Shown here in pieces: positions 1 through 9,247 of a stretch of DNA of 51,065 bases (position 1 is the first letter of the stretch; the number at the start of each line of letters is the position of its first letter). The notes under the pieces were generated by a model. The model was given only the letters and a program-made list of their open reading frames with translations. It was not told the origin of the DNA and searched no databases. This DNA is from Fimbriimonadales bacterium (GTDB lineage Bacteria; Armatimonadota; Fimbriimonadia; Fimbriimonadales; GBS-DC), in the NCBI GenBank assembly GCA_026003075.1, contig BPGO01000003.1, positions 1-51,065 on the forward strand. Reading direction: 5' to 3'. The position numbers and the translations under genes are program-made.

Positions 1-309
1 CGATTCGGCGTCCGCCAGGTACGCCTTGAGCAAGGCTTTGAACAGGGGTCCGTGATTGGGCGCCTTCAGATGGAGTAGCTCATGCACAATGACCTCGCGT
101 CGGAAGGGGGCAGGCTGGCGCAACAGCGCAACATCGAAAGTGAGTCGTCCGCGCGAGGAGCAACTTGCCCACTTGCGTTTCATGGGGCGGATATGAATCT
201 CCCGCACGCGATCGGCGACGCCGATTCGGCGCGCCCACGCCCACACCTCCGCGACCAAGATGTCGCGCGCCACCGCCTCAGCCAACGGGGAAACGGCGGG
301 GCCCGTCAT
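1..309 (-). CDS. YgjP-like (DUF45/M48-type) metallopeptidase, C-terminus cut by window edge
   Basis: Read from ATG at 309 to the window edge, 103 codons with no stop. The protein carries KWASCSSRGRLTFD followed by VIVHELLHLKAPNHGPLF. The HELLH part is an HExxH zinc site and the following NHG is typical of the YgjP/DUF45 family. Its start ATG overlaps the stop of the upstream hsdR reading frame as ATGA (309-306), so the two are translationally coupled. Genes of this family are commonly found beside hsdR in type I restriction loci; their job there is not established. The extreme C-terminus lies outside the window. Confidence 0.85.
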   Translation of the reverse strand, partial: MTGPAVSPLAEAVARDILVAEVWAWARRIGVADRVREIHIRPMKRKWASCSSRGRLTFDVALLRQPAPFRREVIVHELLHLKAPNHGPLFKALLKAYLADAES

Positions 310-3207
310 GCCAATTTCCTGAGCCAGTCCAGAATCTCGCCCGTCCATGCGACGAACCCTTTCACCTGTGCGTTGCGCAGGGCTTGGTACAGCGCCTTGC
401 GCAGTTCGCGCTCTTGTTTCGCGCTCGTTTTCCAGTGGGGGTATTGCTGGAGCAACGGCTCCAGCGCTTTGGCAATCGTTTGCGCCTGCTCGGCTGGGAG
501 TTGCTTATGGATGCGTAGCCACCACTCGACGGCGAACGCCTCTTGGGAGAGCTGGCTCTGTTTGCGCTCCGTTTCGGCTTGTTGCAGTTGGTGGACCAAT
601 TCGTCCAGCTCCCTCAGGGCTTCCTCGCTGGAGAGTTGCTGCTCCTCGAAGCGGCGACGGATGGCTTCGGCGCGCTCGCCAATCGGGATCAGGTGGGGCT
701 GCTCGTTGCCTTTGGCTTCCACCAGCCGATACAGCTCCTTGAGCAGGTTGAACACCTTCACGGTGTCGGCGCGTTGCTCCTGCAGTAGTGCGAGCAACGC
801 GCCCGCGCCGATTTCGTAGGTGGCTTTCGGCTCATGCACCGCCTGGGTCGCTGTGTGCTGTTGCACGATTTCAGCGGTCTTGCGCAGGAACGACTTCTCC
901 ACAGGCACATGCGGCTCATACGCACTCCGCAGCAGGCGATACATCTCTACCAGCTGCTGGTAATCGTCTAAGAAGGGACGCAGGAAGGGGTCGGGCGAGA
1001 GGATTTCGTAAAGCGCTTCCAGCTCGCGGAAATAGGCGTAGAACGCCTCGCGTTGCTCGCGGTCGCGAAAGTAGAGCAGGATCGCTTCCGCCGCTTTATC
1101 GCCTCCCACACCGCCCGATAGGGTCAGAAACTCCGCGCATCCCCGCTCCATCAGTTGCTTGAATCGCTCCTTGAGGACCTCCAGCCCCTCCACGACGCCC
1201 TGCACCTCTTGGGAGTCGAACGCCAGGGCGCGTTCCAGTTTGTCGAAGATGCCCACGAAGTCGACAATTAGCCCGTTGGTTTTGCGGCGTCCGTCGGCGT
1301 CTTCGTAGGGGCGGTTCACACGGGCGATGGCTTGCAGCAGCACATGGTCGCGCATGGGTTTGTCCAGATACATCGCGTAGAGGATGGGCGCATCGTAGCC
1401 GGTGAGGAGCTTTTCGGTCACGATGAGGATTTCGGGCTGCTCGCCCGGCTTGCGGAAGGCTTTGCGCACCGCCGCCTCCTCCTCATCGCTCAGGTGATAG
1501 CGCTTGAGTTTAGGCGTGGTCGTTATGCCCACGGCTGATGACCACGCGGCTCATCTTAGGGGGCAGCCACTGATCCAACGCCTCTTTGTAGAGGCAGCAC
1601 GCCTCCCGGTCCACCGCCACCAGAAACGCCTTGTAGCCCATCGGGCGGATATACTGCTGAAAGTGGTTCGCGACAAATTCCGCCACGCGCTCCACCCGCT
1701 CCGAGTTTTTCAGCATATTCTTGAGATTGACCGCGCGGTCTAAGACGCGGTTCAGCGCCTCGATATCGGACACGCCTTCCAGCTCCGCAACCGTCCAAAA
1801 CTCGCGCTCCATCGCCTCGCGATCCACCAGAAGGTCGTTGGGCGCCATCTGGTAGTGGAGGGGAACCGTGGCGCCGTCTTGGATGGAATCGCGAATGGAG
1901 TATTTGTCGAGGTAGCCCCCTGTATCGTCGCCGCCGAAGACTTTGAAAGTGCCTTTGCCGTGTGCGCTTTTATCGATGGGGGTTCCTGTGAAGCCGATGA
2001 AGGTGGCGTTCGGCAATGCGCCCATTAGGTAGTTGCCCAAATCGCCTCCCGTGGTGCGGTGGGCTTCATCCACCAGCACGAAGATGTTCGCACGCGTATT
2101 TAGGTTCGCGTCGGCGTCGTCAAACTTGTGAATCATGGTGACGATTAAGCCCCGTGTGTCCTGACGCAGCAGCTCGCGCAAGTGGCGTTTACTCTGCGCC
2201 ACATGCACCCGCTCGAAGCCCACCGCTGCCAGGTTCTGGAACAGTTGCTGTTGCAGTTCGTTGCGGTCGACAATCATCAGCACGGTCGGGTTTTGGAAGT
2301 AGGGGTCTTCCAGCAGCCGCTTGGCGACGGTAATCATCGTGTAGGTTTTGCCCGAGCCTTGCGTGTGCCAGATAAGCCCGCGCTTTTTGCTGGGGTCTTT
2401 GGCGCGCGCCAGCACCTTCTCGGCAGCCCGCATCTGGTGGGGACGCAGGATCACCTTCGACAGCTCGCCATCCTTGCGCACGAACAGGATGTAGTCGGTG
2501 AGCATCTGCAGCACGCGCCGCGGCGCCACAAAACGCTTGACCAGCGTTTCAAAGTCCTGGGCGGACGCCATCTCCTCGCGCCAGTTGAACAGCATCTTGC
2601 GCGACAGGTTCCAAGTGGGACCGTAGAAAAACTGCACCAAGTGGGTCAGTGCGTGGAGTTGAGCGTGCACCATCAGCTCGGGCGCTTCCTCGTGATAGCG
2701 TCGGATTTGGTCAAACGCCTCGGCAATCCCCTCCGTCCGCGTGGCGGCTTTGGTCTCCACCACCAGCACAGGGATCCCGTTGACCAGAAAGACCACATCG
2801 GCGCGGATGCGGAAGCGACCGTTGCGAAAGGCGAACTCGTCGGTGACATGGAAGGTATTGGCTGCAATCTCGCGCGTGTCCAGGAGGCGCACATTGTACT
2901 CGCGCTTCTCTGCTTCCACGAAGACCGTTTTGAGACCTTTCAGGTACTCCCACGCTTCCAGGTTGCCCTCGATGGTCGGGCGCACGGCGAGCATACGGCG
3001 GATTATTTCTTCCGCCTGAGCGGTCTCGGTCACCACGCCGGGGTTGAGGCGTTGGATGGCTTCGCTCAGCACAGGATGCAGGAAGGGTTTGTCCTCACCC
3101 CCGCGCAGGCGCAGCGCCTCATCAGGCGAAAGATATTCCCAGCCTGCTTCCACCGCGTAGCGGATGAGCGGGTTTTGAACGGTGTTGCGTTCCGATGCCA
3201 GAGTCAT
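306..3207 (-). pseudogene. hsdR: Type I restriction enzyme R subunit (HsdR), split by a frameshift
   Basis: HsdR is the ATP-driven translocase and nuclease of a type I restriction-modification complex. The upstream frame (3207-1510, 565 aa) starts after a GAGGAG site. It holds the nuclease core RADVVFLVNGIPVLVVETK (about 135-153), Walker A HTQGSGKT (281-288), DEAH (380-383) and TGTP (about 407), and ends at VVISRGHNDHA. The other frame (1532-306) picks up at PKLKRYHLSDEEEA and contains TEKLLTGYDAPILYAMYLDK and the helicase motif ARVNRP. In intact homologues these pieces are continuous, so about one extra base lies near 1510-1530. The combined length (about 970 aa) fits the family. No slippery heptamer is visible, so this is either a real mutation or a sequencing error. 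The gene lies between a DUF262 gene and a YgjP-type gene. Confidence 0.88.
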
Positions 3208-3229
3208 GGTGGCTCCTCTGTGAGTCCTA

Positions 3230-3325
3230 CATCCGCCGGGGATTGAAAATCCCCGGCTCCGTTACGAAGCCCGCTAAAGCAGACTTTCACGCCCCAAGGC
3301 GGGGATTCCATCCCCCCGAGCCAAA
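3230..3325. repeat. REP-like palindromic intergenic element
   Basis: A perfect 10-bp inverted repeat, GCCGGGGATT gaa AATCCCCGGC (3235-3257), is followed by a second GGGG/CCCC-rich palindrome around 3290-3320. It fills the gap between hsdR and the DUF262 gene and extends into the last codons of the latter. Its structure resembles dispersed bacterial REP elements, but only one copy of this exact type is seen here. Confidence 0.55.
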
Positions 3326-5070
3326 GATTCAAAGCCTTGCCGGATGATTGCCGCCATGCGTTTGCGGCGCTCTTCAAGGAAAAAACGATAAGGTAAATGA
3401 TACCACTGATCTGGCAGCCCATGGAATGCGTACATGCGGGTCAGTTCGTCGGGCGTGAAACGCTTTTCCATGGCGGGCGCATACTCCGCCGGCGGACGGT
3501 CGCTGATGTCGATGTTATCTTTCCACTCCACCAGGGCGTAGTTAGCCACCTGGTTGATGTCATGGCGGTCGGTGATGCCAATCTTTTTGAGATACTGGCG
3601 CGGGAACAGGTGATGCCGCTCCAGAGACGCCTTCGGAGCGTGCACCGTTGGGCTCAGCAACTCCCGAACCGTCATTTTGGAATAGAGCACCGGCGCATTC
3701 AGCAGGCACAGCGCAGCGTAGAAAGCCGATTGGCTGGTGCTCTGCGCCGCGGCGCTTGCCAGTTCATTGACCAGCGTCACCTCCCAGTAATCGCGGGTCA
3801 GGACACTTGCCATTTGTTCCTGCAAGGTCCTGACAAATTCCTCCGCACTAGAGCGACCACGCAAAAGTGCCAAATCCTGTTCCATGCGCGACTCTGGTGA
3901 ACTGGTATAGCGTCCAGTCAAAGAGACCATGAAAAACCATTGCGCCATAATCTCACGCAGCGGGAAAGCCTCAACTTTGAAATCGTGTTTGCCAATCAGC
4001 CACAAGGCGTAAGTATAGAGCAGAGCCGTCTCCGAGGTGATGAGTCGGCGATGGAGATAGCCGGCGCGCTGAACGACTTTTAAAAACTCATGCCAGTTGG
4101 AGAGGTTTAGTACGCTGCTCTGCGCCTGACGGAGGAGAGCGAATTGTTCATCGCGCTTTTCGCTGGAGAATTCGCCAGTTTGCAAATCTTTGCCGCGCAG
4201 CAACGAATAGACATGTTCCAGCCGCGCTCGGCGAAAGCCAAACGCCACGCTGACGCGCAGCAGCTGGTCTGGTCCCGGCTCGAAGTAGGGATTGTACGGC
4301 GAAGGCTGCTTATCGGCGGGGGGTGTTTTGGCAGCCTTGCAAAATTCCTCCAGATCCTCGCGCCCTTTTTCCCAGAATACAGACATTAGGGTAAGGATAA
4401 AGTCCGCTTGGTTCAGAGTACGCCCCTGACTGTTGACGCGAACGAAGATTTCGGAAACCTGTTCTTCCGTTGCGTTGACGGATATTTCCAAAGCGGTCAT
4501 GGGGTAATTGACAAGACTGACCAGCTGCTGGATGGCACAGGGAATGCGTTTGCGTACTTCCGGAGTTAGCCCACGGCGCTCATCCAGGCGTTCCAGGAAG
4601 TCGAAGACGAACTCGAACTGCTCGATATCGGGTTGCCACAGAACGCTAATGTCTGCAATCCAGGTAGGGTCGTGTTCGATAGCTGAGTTGGTGACCTCAA
4701 ACTTTTCTTCCAGAGGATTGAAGGCGATGCGCAGGCGGCGCTGGTGGAAGTGCTTGTCAATGATAGGAATGCCCTTCATCACGGCGTAGAGAGCCGTAAG
4801 CCGCTGCTGACCGTCCACAATGAGCAGACGGGGCGCCTTTTGTTTGCAGTCCACGCCGATGGTGCGTTGCTCGTTGGGGTAGCCGTTTTCCCAGAAAAGC
4901 AGCGTGCCGATGGGGTAGCCCCTGTACATGGAGTCAAAGAGGTCGCGCACGCGTGCAGTATCCCAGACAAAGGGCCGCTGAATATCCGGAAGACCGATCT
5001 CGCCGATGGCGATGTCTTCCAGCAGTTTACTCAAGGTATAGTCCACTTTCTTAAAGAGCAGATTACTCAT
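3274..5070 (-). CDS. DUF262 / DUF1524 (GmrSD-like) endonuclease
   Basis: 598 aa. I chose ATG 5070 because GGAGGAGG stands about 10 nt upstream; an in-frame extension to 5115 lacks support. The N-terminus is a ParB-like DUF262 domain: LPDIQRPFVW (about 27-36) and VDGQQRLTALY (about 85-95), the DGQQR signature of the GmrS-like NTP-dependent module. The C-terminus has a DUF1524-type HNH nuclease signature, RHHLFPRQYL then NQVANYALVEW. GmrSD enzymes are type IV restriction systems that cut modified phage DNA. It has its own -10 box (5145-5150) and is followed closely by hsdR. The last dozen residues are encoded by a palindromic repeat, suggesting the original C-terminus was replaced. Family assignment is firm; the modification it would target is unknown. 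Confidence 0.85.
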   Translation of the reverse strand: MSNLLFKKVDYTLSKLLEDIAIGEIGLPDIQRPFVWDTARVRDLFDSMYRGYPIGTLLFWENGYPNEQRTIGVDCKQKAPRLLIVDGQQRLTALYAVMKGIPIIDKHFHQRRLRIAFNPLEEKFEVTNSAIEHDPTWIADISVLWQPDIEQFEFVFDFLERLDERRGLTPEVRKRIPCAIQQLVSLVNYPMTALEISVNATEEQVSEIFVRVNSQGRTLNQADFILTLMSVFWEKGREDLEEFCKAAKTPPADKQPSPYNPYFEPGPDQLLRVSVAFGFRRARLEHVYSLLRGKDLQTGEFSSEKRDEQFALLRQAQSSVLNLSNWHEFLKVVQRAGYLHRRLITSETALLYTYALWLIGKHDFKVEAFPLREIMAQWFFMVSLTGRYTSSPESRMEQDLALLRGRSSAEEFVRTLQEQMASVLTRDYWEVTLVNELASAAAQSTSQSAFYAALCLLNAPVLYSKMTVRELLSPTVHAPKASLERHHLFPRQYLKKIGITDRHDINQVANYALVEWKDNIDISDRPPAEYAPAMEKRFTPDELTRMYAFHGLPDQWYHLPYRFFLEERRKRMAAIIRQGFESLARGDGIPALGRESLL

Positions 5071-5144
5071 TGATGGTATACCTCCTCCGAACGGGTTACA
5101 GTCCCCACACCACACACCAACAGGTCATGGCTGGTGTTATTAGG

Positions 5145-5152
5145 ATTATACC
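5145..5152 (-). promoter_or_regulatory. -10 box for the DUF262-hsdR segment
   Basis: The minus strand reads GGTATAAT with TATAAT at 5150-5145, about 75 nt upstream of ATG 5070. This would give the downstream half of the island its own transcript, separate from the hsdM promoter. Confidence 0.5.
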
Positions 5153-5201
5153 TTATAATATAATTTGCCCTCACCTCCGACCCCTGTTGCTATAGATATT
5201 T

Positions 5202-5294
5202 CCCCTCACCCCCGACCCCTCTCCCAGCAGGAGAGGGGGGTTGTGTGTTCCCCCTCTCCCGCAGCGTGGGAGAGGGGGGTTAGGGGGGTGAGGG
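5202..5294. repeat. G/C-rich nested palindromic repeat
   Basis: Outer arms CCCCTCACCCCC (5202-5213) and GGGGGGTGAGGG (5283-5294) enclose two hairpins, CCCCTCTCC/GGAGAGGGG and CCCCCTCTCCC/GGGAGAGGGGG. A partial extra copy of the outer arm lies at 5168-5184. The core CCCCCTCTCCC...GGGAGAGGGGG recurs at 15468-15498, so this is a dispersed family. It sits between the ends of hsdS and the DUF262 promoter and may also act as a terminator for hsdS. Confidence 0.6.
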
Positions 5295-5318
5295 TGAAAT
5301 GCGCACTCCTCCCCACTT

Positions 5319-6652
5319 CTATCCCCCTGCCGAAGGGTCGTTGAATTGGGCGATGAACTCCCTCGGCAATCGCCGTTTCGCCGTCATCAACTCGTGCAGC
5401 AGGGTCTTGAAGAGCGTCTCCAGCGCACGCACAGACGCCTCCTCCGCCTCGATGCGCTGATCCACCGTCCGCAGGATGCGAGCGATTTCCTGCTGCTCAG
5501 CGAGCGGCGGGAGGGGGACAAGGAAAGTTGCCAGTCTAGACTGCGATAGATTGGGAATGGTCGTCTTGTTTGCTGAACCACCATATAGGTCGAGAAGGGT
5601 CCACGCTGCCTGCATCCAATACATATAGAAACGCGGGAAAACATCCCTGCACGAAGTTCTCAACCGATGTAAGTGATTCTGATAAAGACACAGAGGCAAT
5701 TGACCATCCCATATTGCGGTGCGTCCAATATCTCCGCCTTCACACACAAGAAGGTCTCCGGGCTTGAGTGCAAGCCGCCGCTCTTCAGATTCGTCAAAGT
5801 GCATCTGGTCAACATTGCTCAAATCTAATCGTCCCCAAAAGACATTCGCGGTGCGCAAAAATGGACGCATTCGCGGTCCGCTGCGGGATTTTGGCGAAAG
5901 GGATTTCCCTTGCTGAATCTCAAACACCTCCCCCAACCGCACCACTTGCCAGTGGGCAGGCAGGGGACCGATTTCGGTCTCCTGTTGGGGCACAGCGTCC
6001 CGTGCCCCTTCGGAAACGGGCACGGGTCCGTAGGTGAACAGGTGGCGCATCAGGCTCTTTTTGAGTTCCTTGAGCGCGGCGACGACCCGCTCGCTGGTCT
6101 CCTTCGCTTGCTGCACCGTGCGCAACACATGGGCAATCGCCCGCTGCTCGGGGAGGGGTGGGAGGGGGATGGGAACATTCGAAATCTTTTCTTTACCTGG
6201 CGGGATTTACAGTACCGTTGCTGCTAGCATTGAAAGCTCACATAGCAGCAGGCATCGCAGTAGATGATCAAAAACCATGAATTAGCTTATCTTGCAGCTT
6301 CCCAGAACTGTATAAGGACTCAAATTAACTTCGTATTTCTGGCAAGAAGTGAAGCTCCCTCCAAGATCACATAAGCATTTTGAACTTTGACCATCGACCA
6401 CCAGCTAATACTTCGCTTATAGTCCTCAGTTGCGACTGCGCTTCTAACCGCTCTGTATGTAAAATTACGAGTCTCACGTTTTGTCAAGGACATACGGGAT
6501 TCTCAGCTCTATTCATCCAAGTTCACTAGACGCATACGCTCCCTCAAGACTACCACCTCCCCCAACCGCACCACCTGCCACTCTTCGGGCAGGGGTCCGA
6601 GTTCGGTCATCGTGTAGCCGTCGGGGAGAGGTTCGTTAGTGTTATGTCCCAT
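5319..6652 (-). pseudogene. hsdS: Type I restriction specificity subunit (HsdS), decayed in its first target-recognition domain
   Basis: HsdS carries two target recognition domains (TRDs) that set the DNA sequence bound by the type I complex. The start (ATG 6652, or in frame 6676) reads to ELGPLPEEWQVVRLGEV, then stops at about 6516. From there to about 6200 all three frames contain stops. A relic SSNGTVNPAR appears in one frame near 6220 and ISNVPIPLPPLPEQRAIAHV in another just below it. The last 269 codons (from about 6128) are open: the central conserved helix, a second IGPLPAHWQVVRLGEVFE repeat and a whole second TRD ending in PLPPLAEQQEIARILRTVDQ. The broken segment is visibly more AT-rich than its flanks. 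As sequenced, only a half-specificity protein could be made. Confidence 0.8.
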
Positions 6653-6653
6653 T

Positions 6654-6684
6654 TTGCCCAATTCTTGCCCAATCATTGCCCAAT
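6654..6684. repeat. Three 11-bp direct repeats (iterons) upstream of hsdS
   Basis: TTGCCCAAT occurs at 6654, 6665 and 6676, an exact 11-nt period. It fills the gap between the stop codon of the small winged-helix gene and the hsdS start. One helical turn of spacing is what an oligomeric repressor would use. The repeats could equally be replication-slippage repeats at the hsdS N-terminus, because a start at 6676 would translate them. Confidence 0.6.
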
Positions 6685-6888
6685 TTACCCATTTCGTGCC
6701 CTATAGGCGACTCCTTGTCCTCGGGCGCCGCCCGTTTTGATAAGGATACCCTTCTGCGCCAGTTCGGTAAGTTCTGTGGAAGCCGTGCGCTTGCTCACTT
6801 TCAGCAGCCGTTGATACTCCTGATTCGTGATACTCCGATGCTTCTTCACATACAGCACCGCTTGAATCTGCCGCTCGTTCAAGCCCAT
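6685..6888 (-). CDS. Small winged helix-turn-helix protein in the hsd operon
   Basis: 67 aa, starting at ATG 6888 inside the last codons of hsdM (10-nt overlap, different frame). The sequence NERQIQAVLYVKKHRSITNQ, then a KVSKRTASTELTELAQKGIL segment and a G-rich wing (GGARGQG), is the winged-HTH seen at the C-terminus of AlbA/RecG-like regulators. Here it stands alone, without the usual N-terminal domain. It could be a control protein for the restriction locus. The three 11-bp iterons directly behind it are a possible binding site. The fold call is good; the regulatory role is inference. Confidence 0.7.
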   Translation of the reverse strand: MGLNERQIQAVLYVKKHRSITNQEYQRLLKVSKRTASTELTELAQKGILIKTGGARGQGVAYRARNG

Positions 6889-8465
6889 CGTTCGCTGAAG
6901 CCCAAGGTCTGCAGCACCGCTTGGAGTGCTTGGTCGGCTTGGGCGCGCTCCTCTTCCGCTTCACGCAGCAGCACAATCGCCTCTTCCAGGGGCAGCGTCT
7001 CCTCTTTGTGATTCGTGCTGACATAGCGACTGGGGGAGAGGTTGTAGTCGTTTTGGGCGGCATCATCTTGGGTGATGACGGCGGACAGCCCCTCGCGCGC
7101 CTGCCAGCAGCGATACAGGTCGACGACGGCGTCGATATGCGTCTCGTCGAGGTAGTTTTTGGGTCTGCCTTTCGCGAAGAGTTGGCTGGCGTTGATGAGC
7201 AGGATTTCGCCCTTATGGCGCTTGCGTCGGTTGACGAGGATAATCACGCCGGGCGCGGTGGTGTTGTAGAAGAGGTTTTCAGGGAGCAGGATCACCGCTT
7301 CGATGAGGTCGCGTTCCACGAAGGCTTTGCGGATATCGCGTTCGCGGTTGGAGCCTTGGTTGCCGCTGCCGCGGCTGACCGCGCCGGTATCCAGCACCAC
7401 CGCCATCCGTCCCGTGTCGCTCAGCGAGGCGAGCATGTGCTGCATCCAGCCCCAGTCCGCGCTGGAGGAGGGCGGCGCGCCGAACTGGAAGCGCTCGTGC
7501 GGGTCGTTCTCGTAAAGCGCCATCGGGAAGCTCTGGTTCCACATCGGGTTCGCCACGACGAGGTCGAATCGCATCAGGCGTCCGCTGGAGTCGCGGAAGG
7601 CGGGGTTGCGCATCGTGTCGCCTAATTGCACATCCGCTTCCATATCGTGGATGATGGCGTTCATACGCGCCATGGCGAAGGTGGAGGGGTTAATCTCCTG
7701 CCCTTTGAGTTTCAGCGGGGCGTACTGGGAGGGCAGGGTGAGATGTCCGTTTTCTCGAACGCCGTGGGTCTCCAGCAGGCGCAGATGGCACTTGATGAGC
7801 AGCCCTCCGGAGCCGCAGGTAGGGTCGTAGACGGTCATGCCCGGCTCCGGTTCTAAGATGCGCGCCATCAAGATTGCCACCTCGCGCGGGGTGTAGAACT
7901 CGCCTGCGCTTTGCCCCTGCCCCTCGGCGAACTTGCGCAGTAGGTACTCGTAGGCGCGCCCCAGAATATCCGGCTCCACATCGTTCAAGCCCAGCCGATG
8001 ACGCGACAGCACCTGAATCAGCTCCGCCAGATGCGCGTCGGAGATGATGCGCTGCCCCGCAGCCGTCGCGTTAAAGTCCACCATGTCGATCACACCCGAC
8101 AGTTGGGGGTTCTCCCGAGCCACTGCCCGCACGGCGTTGGTTAAGTACTGCCCCAGCCCTGTGGTTTGTCGGCGGATGTTTGTCCAGCGCGCCACATCCG
8201 GAATGTAGAACCTCACCACGCCCCTGCCTGCGGCAATCGCGTCTTGGGCAAGCTCCTGTTGGATAATCTGTTCCACGACCGGCATGCCCCCGTACTCTTG
8301 GGCTAAGCGTTGCCGTTCGTCGTCATACACATCGGATAACCGCTTGAGGAACACCAGCGGCAGGATGTAGTCTTTGAACTTGGGCGCGTCCACGGGTCCC
8401 CGAATCGCGCAGGCGGCGTCCCACAGCCAGTTCTCCAGCGTTTGAATGTCTAAGTATCGTTTCAT
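6879..8465 (-). CDS. hsdM: Type I restriction-modification N6-adenine methyltransferase (HsdM)
   Basis: 528 aa, intact. The N-terminal HsdM helical bundle begins LENWLWDAACAIRGPVDAPKF. The AdoMet-binding motif I is YDPTCGSGGL (213-222), and the catalytic motif IV is ANPMWNQ (NPMW at 306-309). NPMW replaces the commoner NPPF/NPPY, a variant known in part of the family. GEFYTPREV (about 188-196) is the conserved linker into the methylase domain. It is the first gene of the operon, with AAGGAG before ATG 8465 and a promoter at 8522-8549. With hsdS and hsdR damaged, it may be an orphan methylase or inactive for lack of a specificity partner. Confidence 0.95.
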   Translation of the reverse strand: MKRYLDIQTLENWLWDAACAIRGPVDAPKFKDYILPLVFLKRLSDVYDDERQRLAQEYGGMPVVEQIIQQELAQDAIAAGRGVVRFYIPDVARWTNIRRQTTGLGQYLTNAVRAVARENPQLSGVIDMVDFNATAAGQRIISDAHLAELIQVLSRHRLGLNDVEPDILGRAYEYLLRKFAEGQGQSAGEFYTPREVAILMARILEPEPGMTVYDPTCGSGGLLIKCHLRLLETHGVRENGHLTLPSQYAPLKLKGQEINPSTFAMARMNAIIHDMEADVQLGDTMRNPAFRDSSGRLMRFDLVVANPMWNQSFPMALYENDPHERFQFGAPPSSSADWGWMQHMLASLSDTGRMAVVLDTGAVSRGSGNQGSNRERDIRKAFVERDLIEAVILLPENLFYNTTAPGVIILVNRRKRHKGEILLINASQLFAKGRPKNYLDETHIDAVVDLYRCWQAREGLSAVITQDDAAQNDYNLSPSRYVSTNHKEETLPLEEAIVLLREAEEERAQADQALQAVLQTLGFSERWA

Positions 8466-8521
8466 TTATGCTTCTCCTTCGCAGCACCAAATCGTCGGGT
8501 TGATTGTGTTTCTACCATATG

Positions 8522-8549
8522 ATTATACCTGAGAGTGATTTGTAAACAA
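8522..8549 (-). promoter_or_regulatory. Sigma70-type promoter of hsdM
   Basis: On the minus strand, TTGTTT (8549-8544), a 16-nt spacer and TATAAT (8527-8522), with GGTATAAT extended form. It lies about 56 nt before the hsdM ATG, which has its own AAGGAG site. Confidence 0.6.
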
Positions 8550-8580
8550 CGACGGGCACGATCAAGCGGTCAGTAAAGCC

Positions 8581-9159
8581 TCACTCCTCAAAAATGGCTC
8601 GTGGGGTAAGTGGCAGTTCGGGCAGCACTTTGGACGGAATCGGCTCGTCGCCGGTGAACCAGCCCAGCGAGCGGTAGCTGCGCTCCTCGCGGACGAGTAC
8701 CTCCACTTCGTGCGTTTCGGGATCGACCACCCACACCTCGGGCACCCCCAGCGCGTGGTAATCGTGGAGTTTATCGCGCCACGCGCTGTAGGTGTCGGAG
8801 GGAGAAAGCACCTCAATCACGAGGTCGGGCGGGATTTCTAAGCGTGGCTGCTCCATCAAGGCGTTCAAATCCCCCACGCGCTGATAGGAGATATAGAACA
8901 AATCCGGTTGGCGGGTGCGCAACGGCTGACGCCGAATGACGAAATCGTAGGGAGCAGGAAAGACCTTGCCCAAGGATTTTGATTTTGTATGTTGGTTCAG
9001 CGTAGCTAACAATTTACTTACCGTATCTTGATGTTTCAAAGTCGGTGTGGGCATTTCGATCACCTCGCCATCCACAATCTCGTAGTGTGTGAGCGGCAGG
9101 CTGAGATATTCGTCCCAGCTTATTCCCTTCTGCTTGAGCGTTTGCGCAACCGCAGCCAT
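8581..9159 (-). CDS. Uma2-family (DUF820) putative endonuclease
   Basis: 192 aa. It has the Uma2 pattern: SWDEYLSLP near the start, YEIVDGEVIEMPTP, RQPDLFYIS, then PPDLVIEVLSPSD, and GVPEVWVVDPETHEVEV. The D...E-x-L spacing resembles the PD-(D/E)xK nuclease core. These proteins are expanded in Cyanobacteria, Chloroflexi and Armatimonadota and their substrate is unknown. It is a single gene with its own -10 box about 17 nt upstream, separated from hsdM by about 115 nt. Whether it belongs to the neighbouring defence island is unclear. Confidence 0.9.
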   Translation of the reverse strand: MAAVAQTLKQKGISWDEYLSLPLTHYEIVDGEVIEMPTPTLKHQDTVSKLLATLNQHTKSKSLGKVFPAPYDFVIRRQPLRTRQPDLFYISYQRVGDLNALMEQPRLEIPPDLVIEVLSPSDTYSAWRDKLHDYHALGVPEVWVVDPETHEVEVLVREERSYRSLGWFTGDEPIPSKVLPELPLTPRAIFEE

Positions 9160-9176
9160 CGATGGTCACCCGATGT

Positions 9177-9184
9177 ATTGTACC
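9177..9184 (-). promoter_or_regulatory. GGTACAAT -10 box of the Uma2 gene
   Basis: Minus-strand GGTACAAT, 17 nt before ATG 9159, predicting a leader of about 10 nt and no Shine-Dalgarno sequence. Confidence 0.45.
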
Positions 9185-9247
9185 TGTTGGGGTGTTGGGG
9201 TGCGTGTTGACAGAGAGCTACGAAAGGGTGTTATGAGGTGGCTGTTC

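Noticed and set aside
1505..1535. Programmed ribosomal frameshifting in hsdR
   Set aside because: No slippery heptamer or downstream pseudoknot; HsdR is not known to need frameshifting.
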